63,197 nucleotides of DNA. Source: Gammaproteobacteria bacterium. Its GTDB lineage: Bacteria > Pseudomonadota > Gammaproteobacteria > Steroidobacterales > Woeseiaceae. The notes below the pieces were generated by a model. That model saw only the letters and a list, made by a program, of their open reading frames with translations. It did no database searches and had not been told where the DNA came from. Position 1 is the stretch's first letter. Each line of letters starts with the position of its first letter. The position numbers and the translations under genes were made by a program. Below are positions 1 to 9,189 of this stretch, piece after piece. The stretch lies in NCBI GenBank assembly GCA_022600955.1, contig JAHZJK010000018.1:1-63197 (forward strand), given 5' to 3'.

Positions 1-103
1 ACAATTAGGGTATATCCAGTGATACGGCGCCAGAGCGGTCGCCTCACAATTTCTTCGGCAGTCTTATTCTTTTTAGAAAACATAGGTAGATATTCGTTTT
101 GAC

Positions 104-841
104 TTAGACACAATCTATCAGTTCCGGCAATATCTCGCCGGATTTTCCTTGTAGACGAATATGGGTTGTGGAAGATAGAGGCGTTTCTTCCAAGTTGACC
201 TCAATGACCGTAGCGCCTTGATTGGCTGCGCCTGCCGCGAATCCAGCAGCCGGCCAAACAACAGATGACGTGCCAATGGACATGAATACATCACAGTTGC
301 CAATCGCGGCCGTTGCCGCGTCCAATGCGGCGGTTGGGATGGATTCGCCGAACCAGACGACGCCGGGTCGCAAGTGGCCGCCACAGTCTTGGCATTTTGG
401 AACAGCTTCTTGCTCGCCTGCATTCGCCTGGAGCGTGCCCTCAACGAAGCATCGATCGACAAACAAATTGCCATGAAACTCAATCACGTCAGAGCTGCCC
501 GCTTGTTGATGCAGACCATCAACGTTTTGTGTAATCAGAGTGACGGAGGGCACTTGTTCAGCCAATTGGGTAATCGCGTAATGTCCCGGATTGGGCTCAG
601 CCTTGGCGACGAGTTCGCGTCGCCATCGGTACCAACGCCAGACAAGTTCTGGATCTGCTAGGAATGCCTCAGGCGTAGCCAGCTGCAATGGATCGTACTG
701 CGCCCACAAGCCTTCCTGGGCGTCTCGAAATGTCGGTACGCCACTCTCGGCGGATACTCCGGCACCCGTAAGGATATAGACATGTCGTGCATCCCGTAGC
801 GCGCTAATGAGCGCGCCCGGGATGTCACAGCTTGTTGTCAT
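104..841 (-). CDS. Sir2 family NAD-dependent protein deacylase (CobB-like)
   Basis: NAD-dependent lysine deacylase (sirtuin) of 245 residues. The sequence shows the GAGVSAESGVPTFR NAD-binding start, the TQNVDGLHQQAG motif, the catalytic His in EFHGN and the GVVWFGE motif. A Tyr-x-x-Arg pair (WYRWRR) matches the acyl-pocket motif known from desuccinylase-type (class III) sirtuins such as SIRT5 and CobB, so acidic acyl-lysines may be substrates. The zinc ribbon keeps the second pair (CQDC), but the first pair has only one Cys (RCFVE). The open frame extends 74 residues further upstream inside acnA; the ATG at 841 gives the family start and lies one base after the acnA stop, suggesting translational coupling. 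Known for the family: regulation of central metabolic enzymes by deacylation. That aconitase is a target is only an inference from position. Confidence 0.93.
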   Translation of the reverse strand: MTTSCDIPGALISALRDARHVYILTGAGVSAESGVPTFRDAQEGLWAQYDPLQLATPEAFLADPELVWRWYRWRRELVAKAEPNPGHYAITQLAEQVPSVTLITQNVDGLHQQAGSSDVIEFHGNLFVDRCFVEGTLQANAGEQEAVPKCQDCGGHLRPGVVWFGESIPTAALDAATAAIGNCDVFMSIGTSSVVWPAAGFAAGAANQGATVIEVNLEETPLSSTTHIRLQGKSGEILPELIDCV

Positions 842-842
842 G

Positions 843-3506
843 TTACGCGGCGAGTTGGCGCAGTACGTAGTGCAGGATGCCACCGTTCTCGTAGTAGTCA
901 CGTTCCTTCGGCGTATCGATACGAACCTGCGCCTCGAAGGAAGTGGTTTCGCCGTTCTCTGCCGTAGCTTGCACCGAGACAGTATTCGCACTGGCATCTG
1001 TTTGGCCGGAAATTGCGAACGTCTCTTTGCCTGTGAGGCCCAGAGACACCGCATCCTGACCATCGAGGAACTGCAATGGCAAAACGCCCATGCCGATAAG
1101 GTTGGAACGGTGAATACGTTCGAAACTCTTGGCGATGACCGCTTTTACGCCAAGCAGAATAGTGCCTTTCGCAGCCCAGTCACGTGAAGAACCGGTACCG
1201 TATTCACTGCCTGCAATGACGACCAGCGGTGTGCCTTCCTCGCGGTACATGACTGATGCATCGAAAATGGACATCTGCTCACCAGACGGTTGATGACGAG
1301 TCCAGCCGCCTTCGGTGCCTGGTGCGAGCTGATTGCGCAGTCGAATATTTGCGAATGTGCCACGCATCATGACTTCATGGTTGCCGCGGCGCGAGCCGTA
1401 GGAGTTGAAGTCTGATGGTTTTACACCCTGCGCCTGCAGGTATTCTGCGGCCGGGCTGTCTGCCGCGATGCCGCCGGCTGGCGAGATATGGTCGGTCGTA
1501 ACCGAATCGCCGAGCAGCGCCAGAGCACGAGCACCTTCAATGTTTTGTACCGCAGACGGTGATTTGGACATGCCTTCGAAGTACGGCGGATTCTTGACGT
1601 AGGTCGAGTCTGCATCCCAGGTGTAGATTTCACCTTCCGGCGAATCGATTCCTTTCCAGTTCGCATCGCCTTCGAACACGCTGTCGTAACTGTTCTGGAA
1701 CATATCGGAATCGATATTATTGGCCACAGCTTCATGTACCTCAGCCTGTGATGGCCAGATGTCTTTCATGTACACCGGGTTGCCATCCTGATCATCGCCA
1801 AGCGAGTCATTTAACAGGTCGACCTCCATGTTGCCGGCCAAAGCGTAGGCGACGACGAGCGGTGGCGATGCGAGGAAATTGTGTTGCACCAGCGCGTGAA
1901 TACGGCCTTCAAAGTTTCGATTGCCCGAGAGAACACTGGTGCCGACTACATCGCCCGATTTAACAGCTTCTGCAATTTCCGGCATGAGTGGTCCGGAATT
2001 GCCGATACAAGTCGTGCAGCCATAGCCGACATTGAAGAAACCGACGGCTGCGAGGTCATCGATCAACCCGGACTTCTCCAGGTAGTCGGTCACGACGCGC
2101 GAGCCCGGTGCAAGGCTGGTTTTAACCCAGGGCTTGGCTTTCAGGCCTTTCTCGGCGGCACGTTTGGCGACCAGTCCGGCGGCAATCATAACGTCCGGGT
2201 TTGAGGTGTTGGTGCAACTCGTAATCGCCGCGATGAGAATTGCACCATCACGGATTTCGGCATCTTCACCATTAATGTTAGCGACAGCGCTGCCGCCACT
2301 GTCGCGGTTTGCGATCGTTGACTCCAGGATGCCGGCATATGATTTCGACGCTGCGCTCAGTGCGATGCGATCCTGTGGTCGCTTCGGTCCCGCGATGCTG
2401 GGCTCTACGTCCCCCATGTCGAGTTCGAGAGTATCGCTATACAGTGCATCCGGTTCACCGTCGTAACGCCACATGCCCTGTGCTTTTGCATAGGCTTCGA
2501 TCAACGCGCATTGCTCATCGTCGCGACCTGACAGTTTAAGGTATTTGATGGTCTCGCCATCGATCGGGAAAATACCGCAGGTCGAGCCGAATTCAGGCGA
2601 CATGTTGCCGAGCGTTGCGCGGTCGGCGAGTGGCATGTGGGACAGACCGTCACCAAAGAACTCAACGAACTTGCCGACAACGCCTTTTTCCCGCAGCATT
2701 TCGGTAACGGTAAGCACCAGGTCAGTTGCCGTGGTGCCTTCGCGCAACTTGCCGGATAACTTGAAGCCGACAACGTTGGGTATGAGCATTGTAATAGGCT
2801 GCCCAAGCATGGCGGCTTCTGCCTCAATGCCACCGACACCCCAGCCCAGGACCCCAAGACCGTTGATCATGGTCGTGTGTGAGTCTGTACCGACAACAGT
2901 GTCTGGGTATGCCGAACGCGTACCGTTCTTGTCCGCATCAAAAACAACGCGGCTCAGGTACTCGAGATTGACCTGATGCACAATGCCTGTGTTGGGCGGC
3001 ACGACGCGGAAATTCTTCAGTGCGGATTGTCCCCAGCGCAAGAAAGAATAGCGTTCCTTGTTGCGGTGAAATTCGATCTTGTTATTGAGGTCGAGGGCAT
3101 TGGCTGCGCCGTAATTGTCGACCTGTACGGAGTGGTCGATAACCAGCTCAGCGGGAGACAGCGGATTGATGCTCTCAGCGGTGCCGCCGAGCTTCACTAC
3201 GGCATCACGCATTGCAGCGAGATCTACGACAGCAGGAACGCCGGTAAAGTCTTGCAGAATAACGCGTGCCGGTGTAAACGAGATTTCTGTGCTGGGTGCT
3301 GCTTTCGGGTCCCAGTTGGCGAGTGCGAGGATGTCTTCGCGAGTGACGTCGCGGCCATCCTCGTGGCGCAGCAAGTTCTCAAGCAGAACTTTGAGGGAGT
3401 AGGGAAGGCGATCTACATGGCCTTCTGTTACAGCGTCGAGGCGATAAATCTCAAACTCATTGCCGCCGACCTCAAGCGCTGAACGCGCGCCAAAGCTGTC
3501 CGTCAT
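843..3506 (-). CDS. acnA: Aconitate hydratase A
   Basis: Interconverts citrate and isocitrate in the cytoplasm (TCA and glyoxylate cycles) using a [4Fe-4S] cluster. The 887-residue protein has the normal length for AcnA. The cluster ligands are visible in SCTNTSNP and [10 protein letters not shown], and the swivel domain carries [13 protein letters not shown] and [13 protein letters not shown]. The start MTDSFGARS is normal for the family and follows an AGAGA-type ribosome-binding site. It is followed one base later by a sirtuin gene on the same strand. No regulatory sequence is evident in the 84 bases between it and mnmA. No unusual residues seen. Confidence 0.98.
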   Translation of the reverse strand: MTDSFGARSALEVGGNEFEIYRLDAVTEGHVDRLPYSLKVLLENLLRHEDGRDVTREDILALANWDPKAAPSTEISFTPARVILQDFTGVPAVVDLAAMRDAVVKLGGTAESINPLSPAELVIDHSVQVDNYGAANALDLNNKIEFHRNKERYSFLRWGQSALKNFRVVPPNTGIVHQVNLEYLSRVVFDADKNGTRSAYPDTVVGTDSHTTMINGLGVLGWGVGGIEAEAAMLGQPITMLIPNVVGFKLSGKLREGTTATDLVLTVTEMLREKGVVGKFVEFFGDGLSHMPLADRATLGNMSPEFGSTCGIFPIDGETIKYLKLSGRDDEQCALIEAYAKAQGMWRYDGEPDALYSDTLELDMGDVEPSIAGPKRPQDRIALSAASKSYAGILESTIANRDSGGSAVANINGEDAEIRDGAILIAAITSCTNTSNPDVMIAAGLVAKRAAEKGLKAKPWVKTSLAPGSRVVTDYLEKSGLIDDLAAVGFFNVGYGCTTCIGNSGPLMPEIAEAVKSGDVVGTSVLSGNRNFEGRIHALVQHNFLASPPLVVAYALAGNMEVDLLNDSLGDDQDGNPVYMKDIWPSQAEVHEAVANNIDSDMFQNSYDSVFEGDANWKGIDSPEGEIYTWDADSTYVKNPPYFEGMSKSPSAVQNIEGARALALLGDSVTTDHISPAGGIAADSPAAEYLQAQGVKPSDFNSYGSRRGNHEVMMRGTFANIRLRNQLAPGTEGGWTRHQPSGEQMSIFDASVMYREEGTPLVVIAGSEYGTGSSRDWAAKGTILLGVKAVIAKSFERIHRSNLIGMGVLPLQFLDGQDAVSLGLTGKETFAISGQTDASANTVSVQATAENGETTSFEAQVRIDTPKERDYYENGGILHYVLRQLAA

Positions 3507-3590
3507 TGTAATCTCTCCGGGGTTTGGTTTGTTCGCAACGGCCTGTCGGCCGCAGGGGTGCGCATTATAGCGAATGGGCGCGGCTTTCGC

Positions 3591-4697
3591 TTACCCTATT
3601 TCATGTATCACAGCGCCACCCAGGCAGCGATCTGCCGAATAAAACACGGCGAACTGTCCGGGTGCTACCGCTTTCTGGCGCGAATCGAACACGACTTTGA
3701 CGCTGCCGTCTCCGAGCGCATTGACGAGGCAGTCCTGATCGGCCTGCCGGTATCGCACTTTCGCGGTGCAGCGCAGACCCTCGTCAAGGCCGCCCGGCTG
3801 CGCGCCGATCCAGCTGCTATCAGTGGCGATGAGCCAATCGCTAAACAGCATGTCGTGCTCACCCTGTGCGACGATCAGCGCATTCTGGTCGAGATCCTTG
3901 CCGACGACATACCAGGGTTCTTCGCTGCGGTCCTGACGACCACCAATCTGCAGCCCCTTGCGTTGCCCCAGTGTGTAGTACATCAGCCCCTGGTGCTCGC
4001 CCACGGCCTCACCGCCGGGCGTCCGCATTGGGCCAGGGTTGGCAGGAAGATACGTAGCAAGGAAATCCCGGAATGGTCGTTCACCGATAAAGCAAATACC
4101 CGTACTGTCCTTCTTGTCGTGAATATCCAGGCCAGCCTCTCGCGCGATTCGTCGGACATCACCTTTTACAAGATCACCCAGCGGGAAAACGGTTTCAGCA
4201 AGTGCCTCACTGCTGACCGCATGCAGAAAATAGCTCTGGTCCTTGTCCGGGTCAGCACCTTTGAACAGTGCTCCCGTTCCGTCCAGAACCGCGGCGCGGG
4301 CATAGTGCCCGGTTGCTAACAGACTGCCGCCAAGGCGCTTCGCATAATCACGAAACACGCCAAACTTGATTTCGCGGTTGCACAGTATGTCGGGATTCGG
4401 CGTGCGACCTGCCTGGTACTCCTTGAGGAAGTACTCGAACACCTGGTCGCGGTATTGCCTTGAAAAGTTTACATGGTGCAGCGGTATCCCGAGTTGCGCG
4501 CAGACGTTTCTTGCATCCTGCAGATCGTCTGCTGCTGTACAGTAACCGTCGTCGTCTTCCCAGTTGGTCATATGAAGTGCGTGTACTTCAGCGCCGGCAT
4601 CGCGCAGCAAGATTGCTGCCACGGCAGAGTCGACGCCTCCGGACAGACCGAGAATGACGCGTTTTCCAGCTACCTGTTTGTCGAGGGAGGGTGCCAT
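3591..4697 (-). CDS. mnmA: tRNA-specific 2-thiouridylase MnmA
   Basis: Makes 2-thiouridine at position 34 of tRNA-Lys, -Glu and -Gln using persulfide sulfur from the Tus relay. The 368-residue length fits the family. The PP-loop SGGVDS lies at residues 19-24; the nucleophilic Cys106 (NPDILCNREIKF) and the second catalytic Cys202 (DSTGICFIGER) are both present; the C-terminal beta-barrel begins around residue 285. In E. coli mnmA directly follows nudJ; here a flavin-type oxidase gene on the opposite strand (4771-5373) sits between them. Confidence 0.98.
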   Translation of the reverse strand: MAPSLDKQVAGKRVILGLSGGVDSAVAAILLRDAGAEVHALHMTNWEDDDGYCTAADDLQDARNVCAQLGIPLHHVNFSRQYRDQVFEYFLKEYQAGRTPNPDILCNREIKFGVFRDYAKRLGGSLLATGHYARAAVLDGTGALFKGADPDKDQSYFLHAVSSEALAETVFPLGDLVKGDVRRIAREAGLDIHDKKDSTGICFIGERPFRDFLATYLPANPGPMRTPGGEAVGEHQGLMYYTLGQRKGLQIGGRQDRSEEPWYVVGKDLDQNALIVAQGEHDMLFSDWLIATDSSWIGAQPGGLDEGLRCTAKVRYRQADQDCLVNALGDGSVKVVFDSRQKAVAPGQFAVFYSADRCLGGAVIHEIG

Positions 4698-4770
4698 AGG
4701 CGGCGCATCTTACCACCCCGCGGTCCCGCTGCTATGCTTCCGAGCTTGACGTGTGTGAATGGAGTGTCCA

Positions 4771-5373
4771 GTGGGGAAAGTCTACGAAAACATAAACGAG
4801 AGAACCCGGAGCTGGATAGAGCGGCAGAAAATGTTCTTCGTTGCCTCAGCACCATTGTCCGGTGATGGACTCATCAACCTGTCGCCAAAGGGTCTCGATT
4901 CGTTGCGGGTCCTTGATAGTCACACGCTCGCCTATCTTGATATCGGCGGCAGCGGGGTAGAGACGATTGCGCATGTGCGTGAAAATGGTCGTATCGTAAT
5001 CATGCTGTGCGCTTTCGATGGGCCACCGCAAATCATGCGATTTCATGGTGCCGGAGAGGTCGTTACGCCGGCAGACAGCGGCTTTGATGAACTTGCCGGT
5101 CTTTTCGGTGTGCGGGGCGTTGGTATCCGTGCAGTCATCAAAGTGCACTGCGAGCGCATTTCCGACTCGTGCGGCTATGGTGTTCCGAACTATACGTTTG
5201 ACGGTCACCGGCAGTCGTCGCAGAATCACTATGCGAAAACGGGCGTCGACGGCATGCGCGCGTATCAGCTCGACAAGAGCCTGCACAGTCTTGATGGTAT
5301 TCCCGCTCTGGACGAGGACGAGGCAAATGCCTTCATTGACGTGAGCTCGGTTATAGGCGATGCAGGAAAATGA
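4771..5373 (+). CDS. Pyridoxamine 5'-phosphate oxidase family protein
   Basis: Split-barrel flavin-binding protein of 200 residues, cytoplasmic, substrate unknown. Residues 1-130 carry the PPOX-like fold with the family pattern NLSPKGLDSLRVLD, YLDIGGSGVET and NGRIVIMLCAF. An ATG lies at 4759 without a ribosome-binding site. I prefer the GTG at 4771: GGAG stands 6 bases before it and the resulting N-terminus (GKVYENINERT) matches how this family normally begins. The gene is on the plus strand between two minus-strand genes and may be an insertion into the nudJ-mnmA block. It is not the PLP-synthesis enzyme PdxH, which has a different C-terminal motif. Confidence 0.9.
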   Translation: MGKVYENINERTRSWIERQKMFFVASAPLSGDGLINLSPKGLDSLRVLDSHTLAYLDIGGSGVETIAHVRENGRIVIMLCAFDGPPQIMRFHGAGEVVTPADSGFDELAGLFGVRGVGIRAVIKVHCERISDSCGYGVPNYTFDGHRQSSQNHYAKTGVDGMRAYQLDKSLHSLDGIPALDEDEANAFIDVSSVIGDAGK

Positions 5374-5388
5374 GTCTCTGACGCAGGC

Positions 5389-5886
5389 TCATACAAGGTC
5401 CGCTTTGGCCAACACCTGGTGGACGTTTTGCTGCAGTGGCAGCATACCAGTGAACAACTCGTCGGACTGCCGCTGTCCGGACTCATAATCGCGCACACTG
5501 CGCATGATTGCCGGCGTTCTCATCATTGATTCGCGTGATTCCATTTCGGCCAGCTTTGCCCAACGAACGGAGATGATGCCGTCATCAAGGCTTGCGTTGT
5601 CATCACAATCAATGAATGTTGCCGCATATGTGATGCGAAGAAATTGTTGGCGGGTCTGTGGGTGTATCCACAGGTAGACGCCGATCAGCTCACCGCACTC
5701 AACTGTGCAACCTGTTTCTTCAAGCGTTTCGCGCACAACAGCCTGCTCTGGCGATTCACCAGCTTCAATGTGACCGCTTGGCTGACTGAACACACGTTTT
5801 CCCATCGCGGTTTCTTCTACGAGCAGATAACGTCCATCGAGCTCAATAACGGCGGCGACCGTTAGATCGGTTGTGTACATCGGCAA
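5389..5886 (-). CDS. nudJ: Nudix hydrolase, NudJ-like phosphatase
   Basis: Nudix enzyme of 165 residues. The Nudix box is complete at about residues 38-60, in the order GHIEAGE, seven residues, RETLEETG. The N-terminus (DLTVAAVIELDGRYLLVEE) and the FLRITYAATF segment resemble E. coli NudJ, which hydrolyses HMP-pyrophosphate and other nucleoside or thiamine precursors. Assignment to NudJ rests on these motifs and on the neighbouring mnmA and purB, as in enterobacteria. The start could be Met1 or Met3. It runs convergently with the PPOX gene 15 bases away. Confidence 0.9.
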   Translation of the reverse strand: MPMYTTDLTVAAVIELDGRYLLVEETAMGKRVFSQPSGHIEAGESPEQAVVRETLEETGCTVECGELIGVYLWIHPQTRQQFLRITYAATFIDCDDNASLDDGIISVRWAKLAEMESRESMMRTPAIMRSVRDYESGQRQSDELFTGMLPLQQNVHQVLAKADLV

Positions 5887-5925
5887 GAGTCCTGTTAGTT
5901 AAGGCCGGGGGCCATCCAACTTTTG

Positions 5926-6423
5926 TTATATGCCAAGCTGGCGAAATTCCATTTCAACTTCGCTGGCGAGCCAGATTTCATCGAACATTTTGCTGTAGAG
6001 CTTTGCGACCGCAGGTTCGTGCGTGTCTGCAATACCTTCCCAGCGCGGGGCTTGTAGTCGGTAGACGAGACTGGTTTCGTCGGCGATGCAAAATGCTTCT
6101 GCATGCGTACGCAAATCCTCGCGTACGTGGCGGAATTCAATGTAGGTGTTCAGTCGCCGGCCCAGGTGGACAAAATTGTTGCCGTTTTTCACGGCGCGGG
6201 ACGGGTCTGCGATTAATACACGAATACGAGCGTAGGTCTGAGACAGCACCATGCGTTTGATGATCTCAAGAAACTCCGGGTTGTCGTAAATACCGGGTTC
6301 GAGATCATGCGTGAAGATGGATACCTTCCGGGAAGCTTCGCTAACCACTTCAATTGCGGCCTGGCGCATCTCATCCTTAGTTGAGATTACCCAGCGTTTT
6401 CCTTTTTCGCGCGCTTGTTCCAT
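5926..6423 (-). CDS. Uncharacterised gammaproteobacterial protein (phospholipase-D-like fold suspected)
   Basis: A 165-residue soluble protein without signal peptide or membrane segment. It contains KVSIFTHDLEPGIYDN and ARIRVLIADPSRAV, which look like alternating strands of a Rossmann-like or phospholipase-D-like fold, and an acidic C-terminal helix. I recall similar stand-alone or acetyltransferase-linked proteins in Pseudomonas annotated only as DUFs, but I cannot name the family with certainty. It lies between nudJ and the RoxA-type gene on the same strand, at the place where hflD would lie in E. coli, but it does not resemble HflD. Confidence 0.8.
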   Translation of the reverse strand: MEQAREKGKRWVISTKDEMRQAAIEVVSEASRKVSIFTHDLEPGIYDNPEFLEIIKRMVLSQTYARIRVLIADPSRAVKNGNNFVHLGRRLNTYIEFRHVREDLRTHAEAFCIADETSLVYRLQAPRWEGIADTHEPAVAKLYSKMFDEIWLASEVEMEFRQLGI

Positions 6424-6580
6424 AGACTCGCCATACTACGCCGTGTGCCTGACTCCAATTGCCGACTACGTCACGTTTTTTGGACTAAATCGCTAATGCC
6501 AATCGTTCGCATCCCGCGTCATTATTCGCTTTCAGCGGCGTTGCACCTTTGGTCCCAGTTGCCTGTAACTTCACATATGG

Positions 6581-7702
6581 TCATGAAATCTCAGGTATCT
6601 CGAAAGTACCGACACTGGTTAGCCAGGCCAATAAATCAGCACCCCGCAGTGTTGCAGAAAAGCGGCGCCGCTCGGCAACGGTCAAAAGTCGTTTTGAGCA
6701 CAAGCCTGCGACAAGGCCGCTGAGATCCTTGTCGAGCCGCGAATCGACCCCGTTTACGAATATGTTGGCGTCGTCGAACGCCAGCCGGGCCATGCCGTGT
6801 ACTCGCAATCGCCCGTTGTGCTCAGCCAGCAGCGCGCGCGCAGCTGCTAACTCCATCGCATCCGGGGTCAGCCAGCCTTTGGTTTGTGTTACGAATCGAC
6901 CAAGCCTGATCGCGATCTCCTGCTTGTTGGACGCGCCAGGCAAACTTGCAACCCGGCGCAAGGCGGCAGGATGGATGTAGCCCGTGATCGATTCATCGAT
7001 ACTCAGATCGGGATCGGAATAGAAATAATCCCGTGTTGCCCAGTCGCTTTTTACAAAGTCCGAAGCCTGTGGCGCGCGCATGCCGATCGAATAGGTGATC
7101 GATGCACGCGTCGCGACGCCCCAATGAGCGACACCCGGCGGCAAGTATAAAACGTCGCCGCAGGCATTCGTGAACCGATCGCCAGAAAACTCTGCAAGCA
7201 GGGCGAGATCGTCACTGGCATCCGGGTCGGACGCAATTTCCTCAGTGCTGACACACCAGTCTCGCTTCCCAATGCCCTGGCACAGGAACACGTCGTAGTT
7301 ATCCCGATGTGGCCCGACACCGCCACCAGGTGCGGCAAAACTCACCATCAGATCATCAATGCGCCAGTCCGGAACAAACGGCACCTGTGTAAACAATGAG
7401 CGCATCGCAGGAATGTGCTTCTCGACATCGTGGACCAGCAAGGTCCAGTCGCGTTTCGGTAGTGCGCGCAGAAAGTTTTCATCAAAAGGCCCGGTTTCGA
7501 TCCGGTAGCGGGTAGATTTCGTGTCGCGATCAACGAAGACAATTCGCGATTCGACGTCGTCGTGGGTGGCAAGCCAGGCCAACTCATTTCGCGTAATTGC
7601 TGGCTGGATACGAGCCAGCCCGCCAGGCATGAAAAGTGGCCGCTTCTGCCAGAAGTTCTCAAGGAACTGCTCTGGGGTAAGGCGCGACGGGAACGACAAC
7701 AT
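6581..7702 (-). CDS. roxA: Ribosomal protein L16 arginine hydroxylase (JmjC-type cupin, RoxA/YcfD)
   Basis: Fe(II)/2-oxoglutarate-dependent oxygenase of 373 residues. The iron triad is visible: His132 and Asp134 in GPHRDNYD and His193 in PPGVAHWG. The JmjC barrel spans about residues 85-215; the C-terminal part forms the dimerisation and winged-helix region, as in E. coli YcfD, which hydroxylates Arg81 of ribosomal protein L16. The start MLSFPSRLTPEQFLENFWQKRP matches the family. It begins 9 bases after the purB stop, so it is probably co-transcribed with it; in E. coli roxA is also close to purB and phoPQ. Confidence 0.94.
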   Translation of the reverse strand: MLSFPSRLTPEQFLENFWQKRPLFMPGGLARIQPAITRNELAWLATHDDVESRIVFVDRDTKSTRYRIETGPFDENFLRALPKRDWTLLVHDVEKHIPAMRSLFTQVPFVPDWRIDDLMVSFAAPGGGVGPHRDNYDVFLCQGIGKRDWCVSTEEIASDPDASDDLALLAEFSGDRFTNACGDVLYLPPGVAHWGVATRASITYSIGMRAPQASDFVKSDWATRDYFYSDPDLSIDESITGYIHPAALRRVASLPGASNKQEIAIRLGRFVTQTKGWLTPDAMELAAARALLAEHNGRLRVHGMARLAFDDANIFVNGVDSRLDKDLSGLVAGLCSKRLLTVAERRRFSATLRGADLLAWLTSVGTFEIPEIS

Positions 7703-7711
7703 CAGCTTCGA

Positions 7712-9079
7712 TCAGATATTGCGAGCTTGCTCTGTGGCGAGGCCGACGTAGCTCTCGGGGGTCAGCTCCAGCAGCCGTTGTTTTTCGTCGTCAGGTATGT
7801 CCAGTGTCTGGATAAACTGCAGCAGGATTTCCTTGCTGACTGCTTGTCCCCGCGTCAGTGCTTTCAGTTTTTCGTAGGGCTCCGGAATGCCGTACCGGCG
7901 CATGACGGTTTGCACGGCTTCCGCAAGAACTTCCCAGGCTGCGGAGACATCTTTGTGAATTGCGGCCTCATTAACCTGCAGTTTCCCCACACCTTTCAGC
8001 AAGGATTGCAGCGCAATGACGACGTGCGCTGCCGCCGCGCCGAAATTTCGCTGCACCGTCGAGTCCGTCAGATCACGCTGCCATCGCGAGATCGGCAGCT
8101 TTTCTGCAAAATGACCGAACATTGCATTCGCCATTCCAAAGTTTCCTTCAGCGTTCTCAAAGTCGATGGGGTTCACCTTGTGCGGCATTGTTGAAGATCC
8201 CACCTCATCTTTGGCGACGCGCTGCTTGAAATAGCCGAGTGAAATGTATGCCCAGATGTCGCGCGCAAAGTCGATCAGGATCGTGTCGTAGCGCATCAGT
8301 GCGTGCGCATATTCCGCTGTCCAGTCGTGTGGCTCGATCTGTGTCGTATACGGGTTGTCCTCGACGCCTAACGACGCGACGAAACGAGCACTGATTTTTG
8401 GCCAGTCGGCATCTGGATAAGTGATCACATGTGCATTGTAGTTACCAACGGCGCCATTGAATTTACCGAGTATCGGGACGCTGCTAAAATGTGTGCTGGC
8501 ACGATCCAGTCTCGCCACGACATTTGCAATTTCCTTGCCGAGCGTTGTCGGGCTGGCAGTCTGCCCATGAGTCCGGGATAGCATGGCGACATCTGCGTTG
8601 TCTCTTGCGAGCGCTGCGAGTTTGATGCGCAACTCTTTCATCATCGGCAGCAGCACGTCAGTGCGCGCCGCGCGCAACATCAGCGCGTACGACAAATTAT
8701 TGATGTCCTCAGATGTGCACGCGAAGTGTAAAAAATCTTTAAGCGGACCGGTTTCCGGACCGTCCCCCAGCTTTTCGCGGATGAAGTATTCGACGGCTTT
8801 GACGTCGTGATTGGTTGTAGCCTCAATGCTCTTGACCCGACCAGCATCGTCCTCACTGAAACCATCGACGATTTGATTCAGGACGTCCTTCATGACGGAT
8901 GTAAGGGGCTGCAGTTCAGTAATTGCCGGTTCATCCGCAAGGCACTGCAACCAGCGGATTTCGACCAGTACCCGGTAGCGGATCAGGCCAAACTCGCTAA
9001 AGATGTCGCGCAGGCTGGTTACCTTGGTGGAGTAGCGGCCATCAGCCGGAGAAAGCGCCTTCAACGTCGAGATTTTCAT
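7712..9079 (-). CDS. purB: Adenylosuccinate lyase
   Basis: Acts twice in purine synthesis: SAICAR to AICAR plus fumarate, and adenylosuccinate to AMP plus fumarate. The 455-residue protein has the E. coli-type length. The superfamily signature SSTMPHKVNPIDFENAEGN is present, along with the TSEDINN segment and the catalytic-His region SRTHGQTASPTTLGKE. It is divergent from fumC (another member of the same superfamily) with 110 bases between, which must hold both promoters. Downstream roxA follows after 9 bases. Confidence 0.98.
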   Translation of the reverse strand: MKISTLKALSPADGRYSTKVTSLRDIFSEFGLIRYRVLVEIRWLQCLADEPAITELQPLTSVMKDVLNQIVDGFSEDDAGRVKSIEATTNHDVKAVEYFIREKLGDGPETGPLKDFLHFACTSEDINNLSYALMLRAARTDVLLPMMKELRIKLAALARDNADVAMLSRTHGQTASPTTLGKEIANVVARLDRASTHFSSVPILGKFNGAVGNYNAHVITYPDADWPKISARFVASLGVEDNPYTTQIEPHDWTAEYAHALMRYDTILIDFARDIWAYISLGYFKQRVAKDEVGSSTMPHKVNPIDFENAEGNFGMANAMFGHFAEKLPISRWQRDLTDSTVQRNFGAAAAHVVIALQSLLKGVGKLQVNEAAIHKDVSAAWEVLAEAVQTVMRRYGIPEPYEKLKALTRGQAVSKEILLQFIQTLDIPDDEKQRLLELTPESYVGLATEQARNI

Positions 9080-9189
9080 GGGTCTGGGACTTATGCGTAG
9101 GTGGACCTAAAATGAGCGCCAAAGCAGTGTAGACTTGCGCCCGCAAAGCGCGAATCATACACGAACCGAGGTACGGAGCAGGACCAAAA

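Noticed and set aside
2976..3482. Plus-strand frame of 168 codons inside acnA
   Set aside because: It is opposite to conserved aconitase codons and lacks a ribosome-binding site or known motif.
7562..8194. Long plus-strand frame of about 210 codons across roxA and purB
   Set aside because: It is antisense to two well-supported genes and has no recognisable domain.
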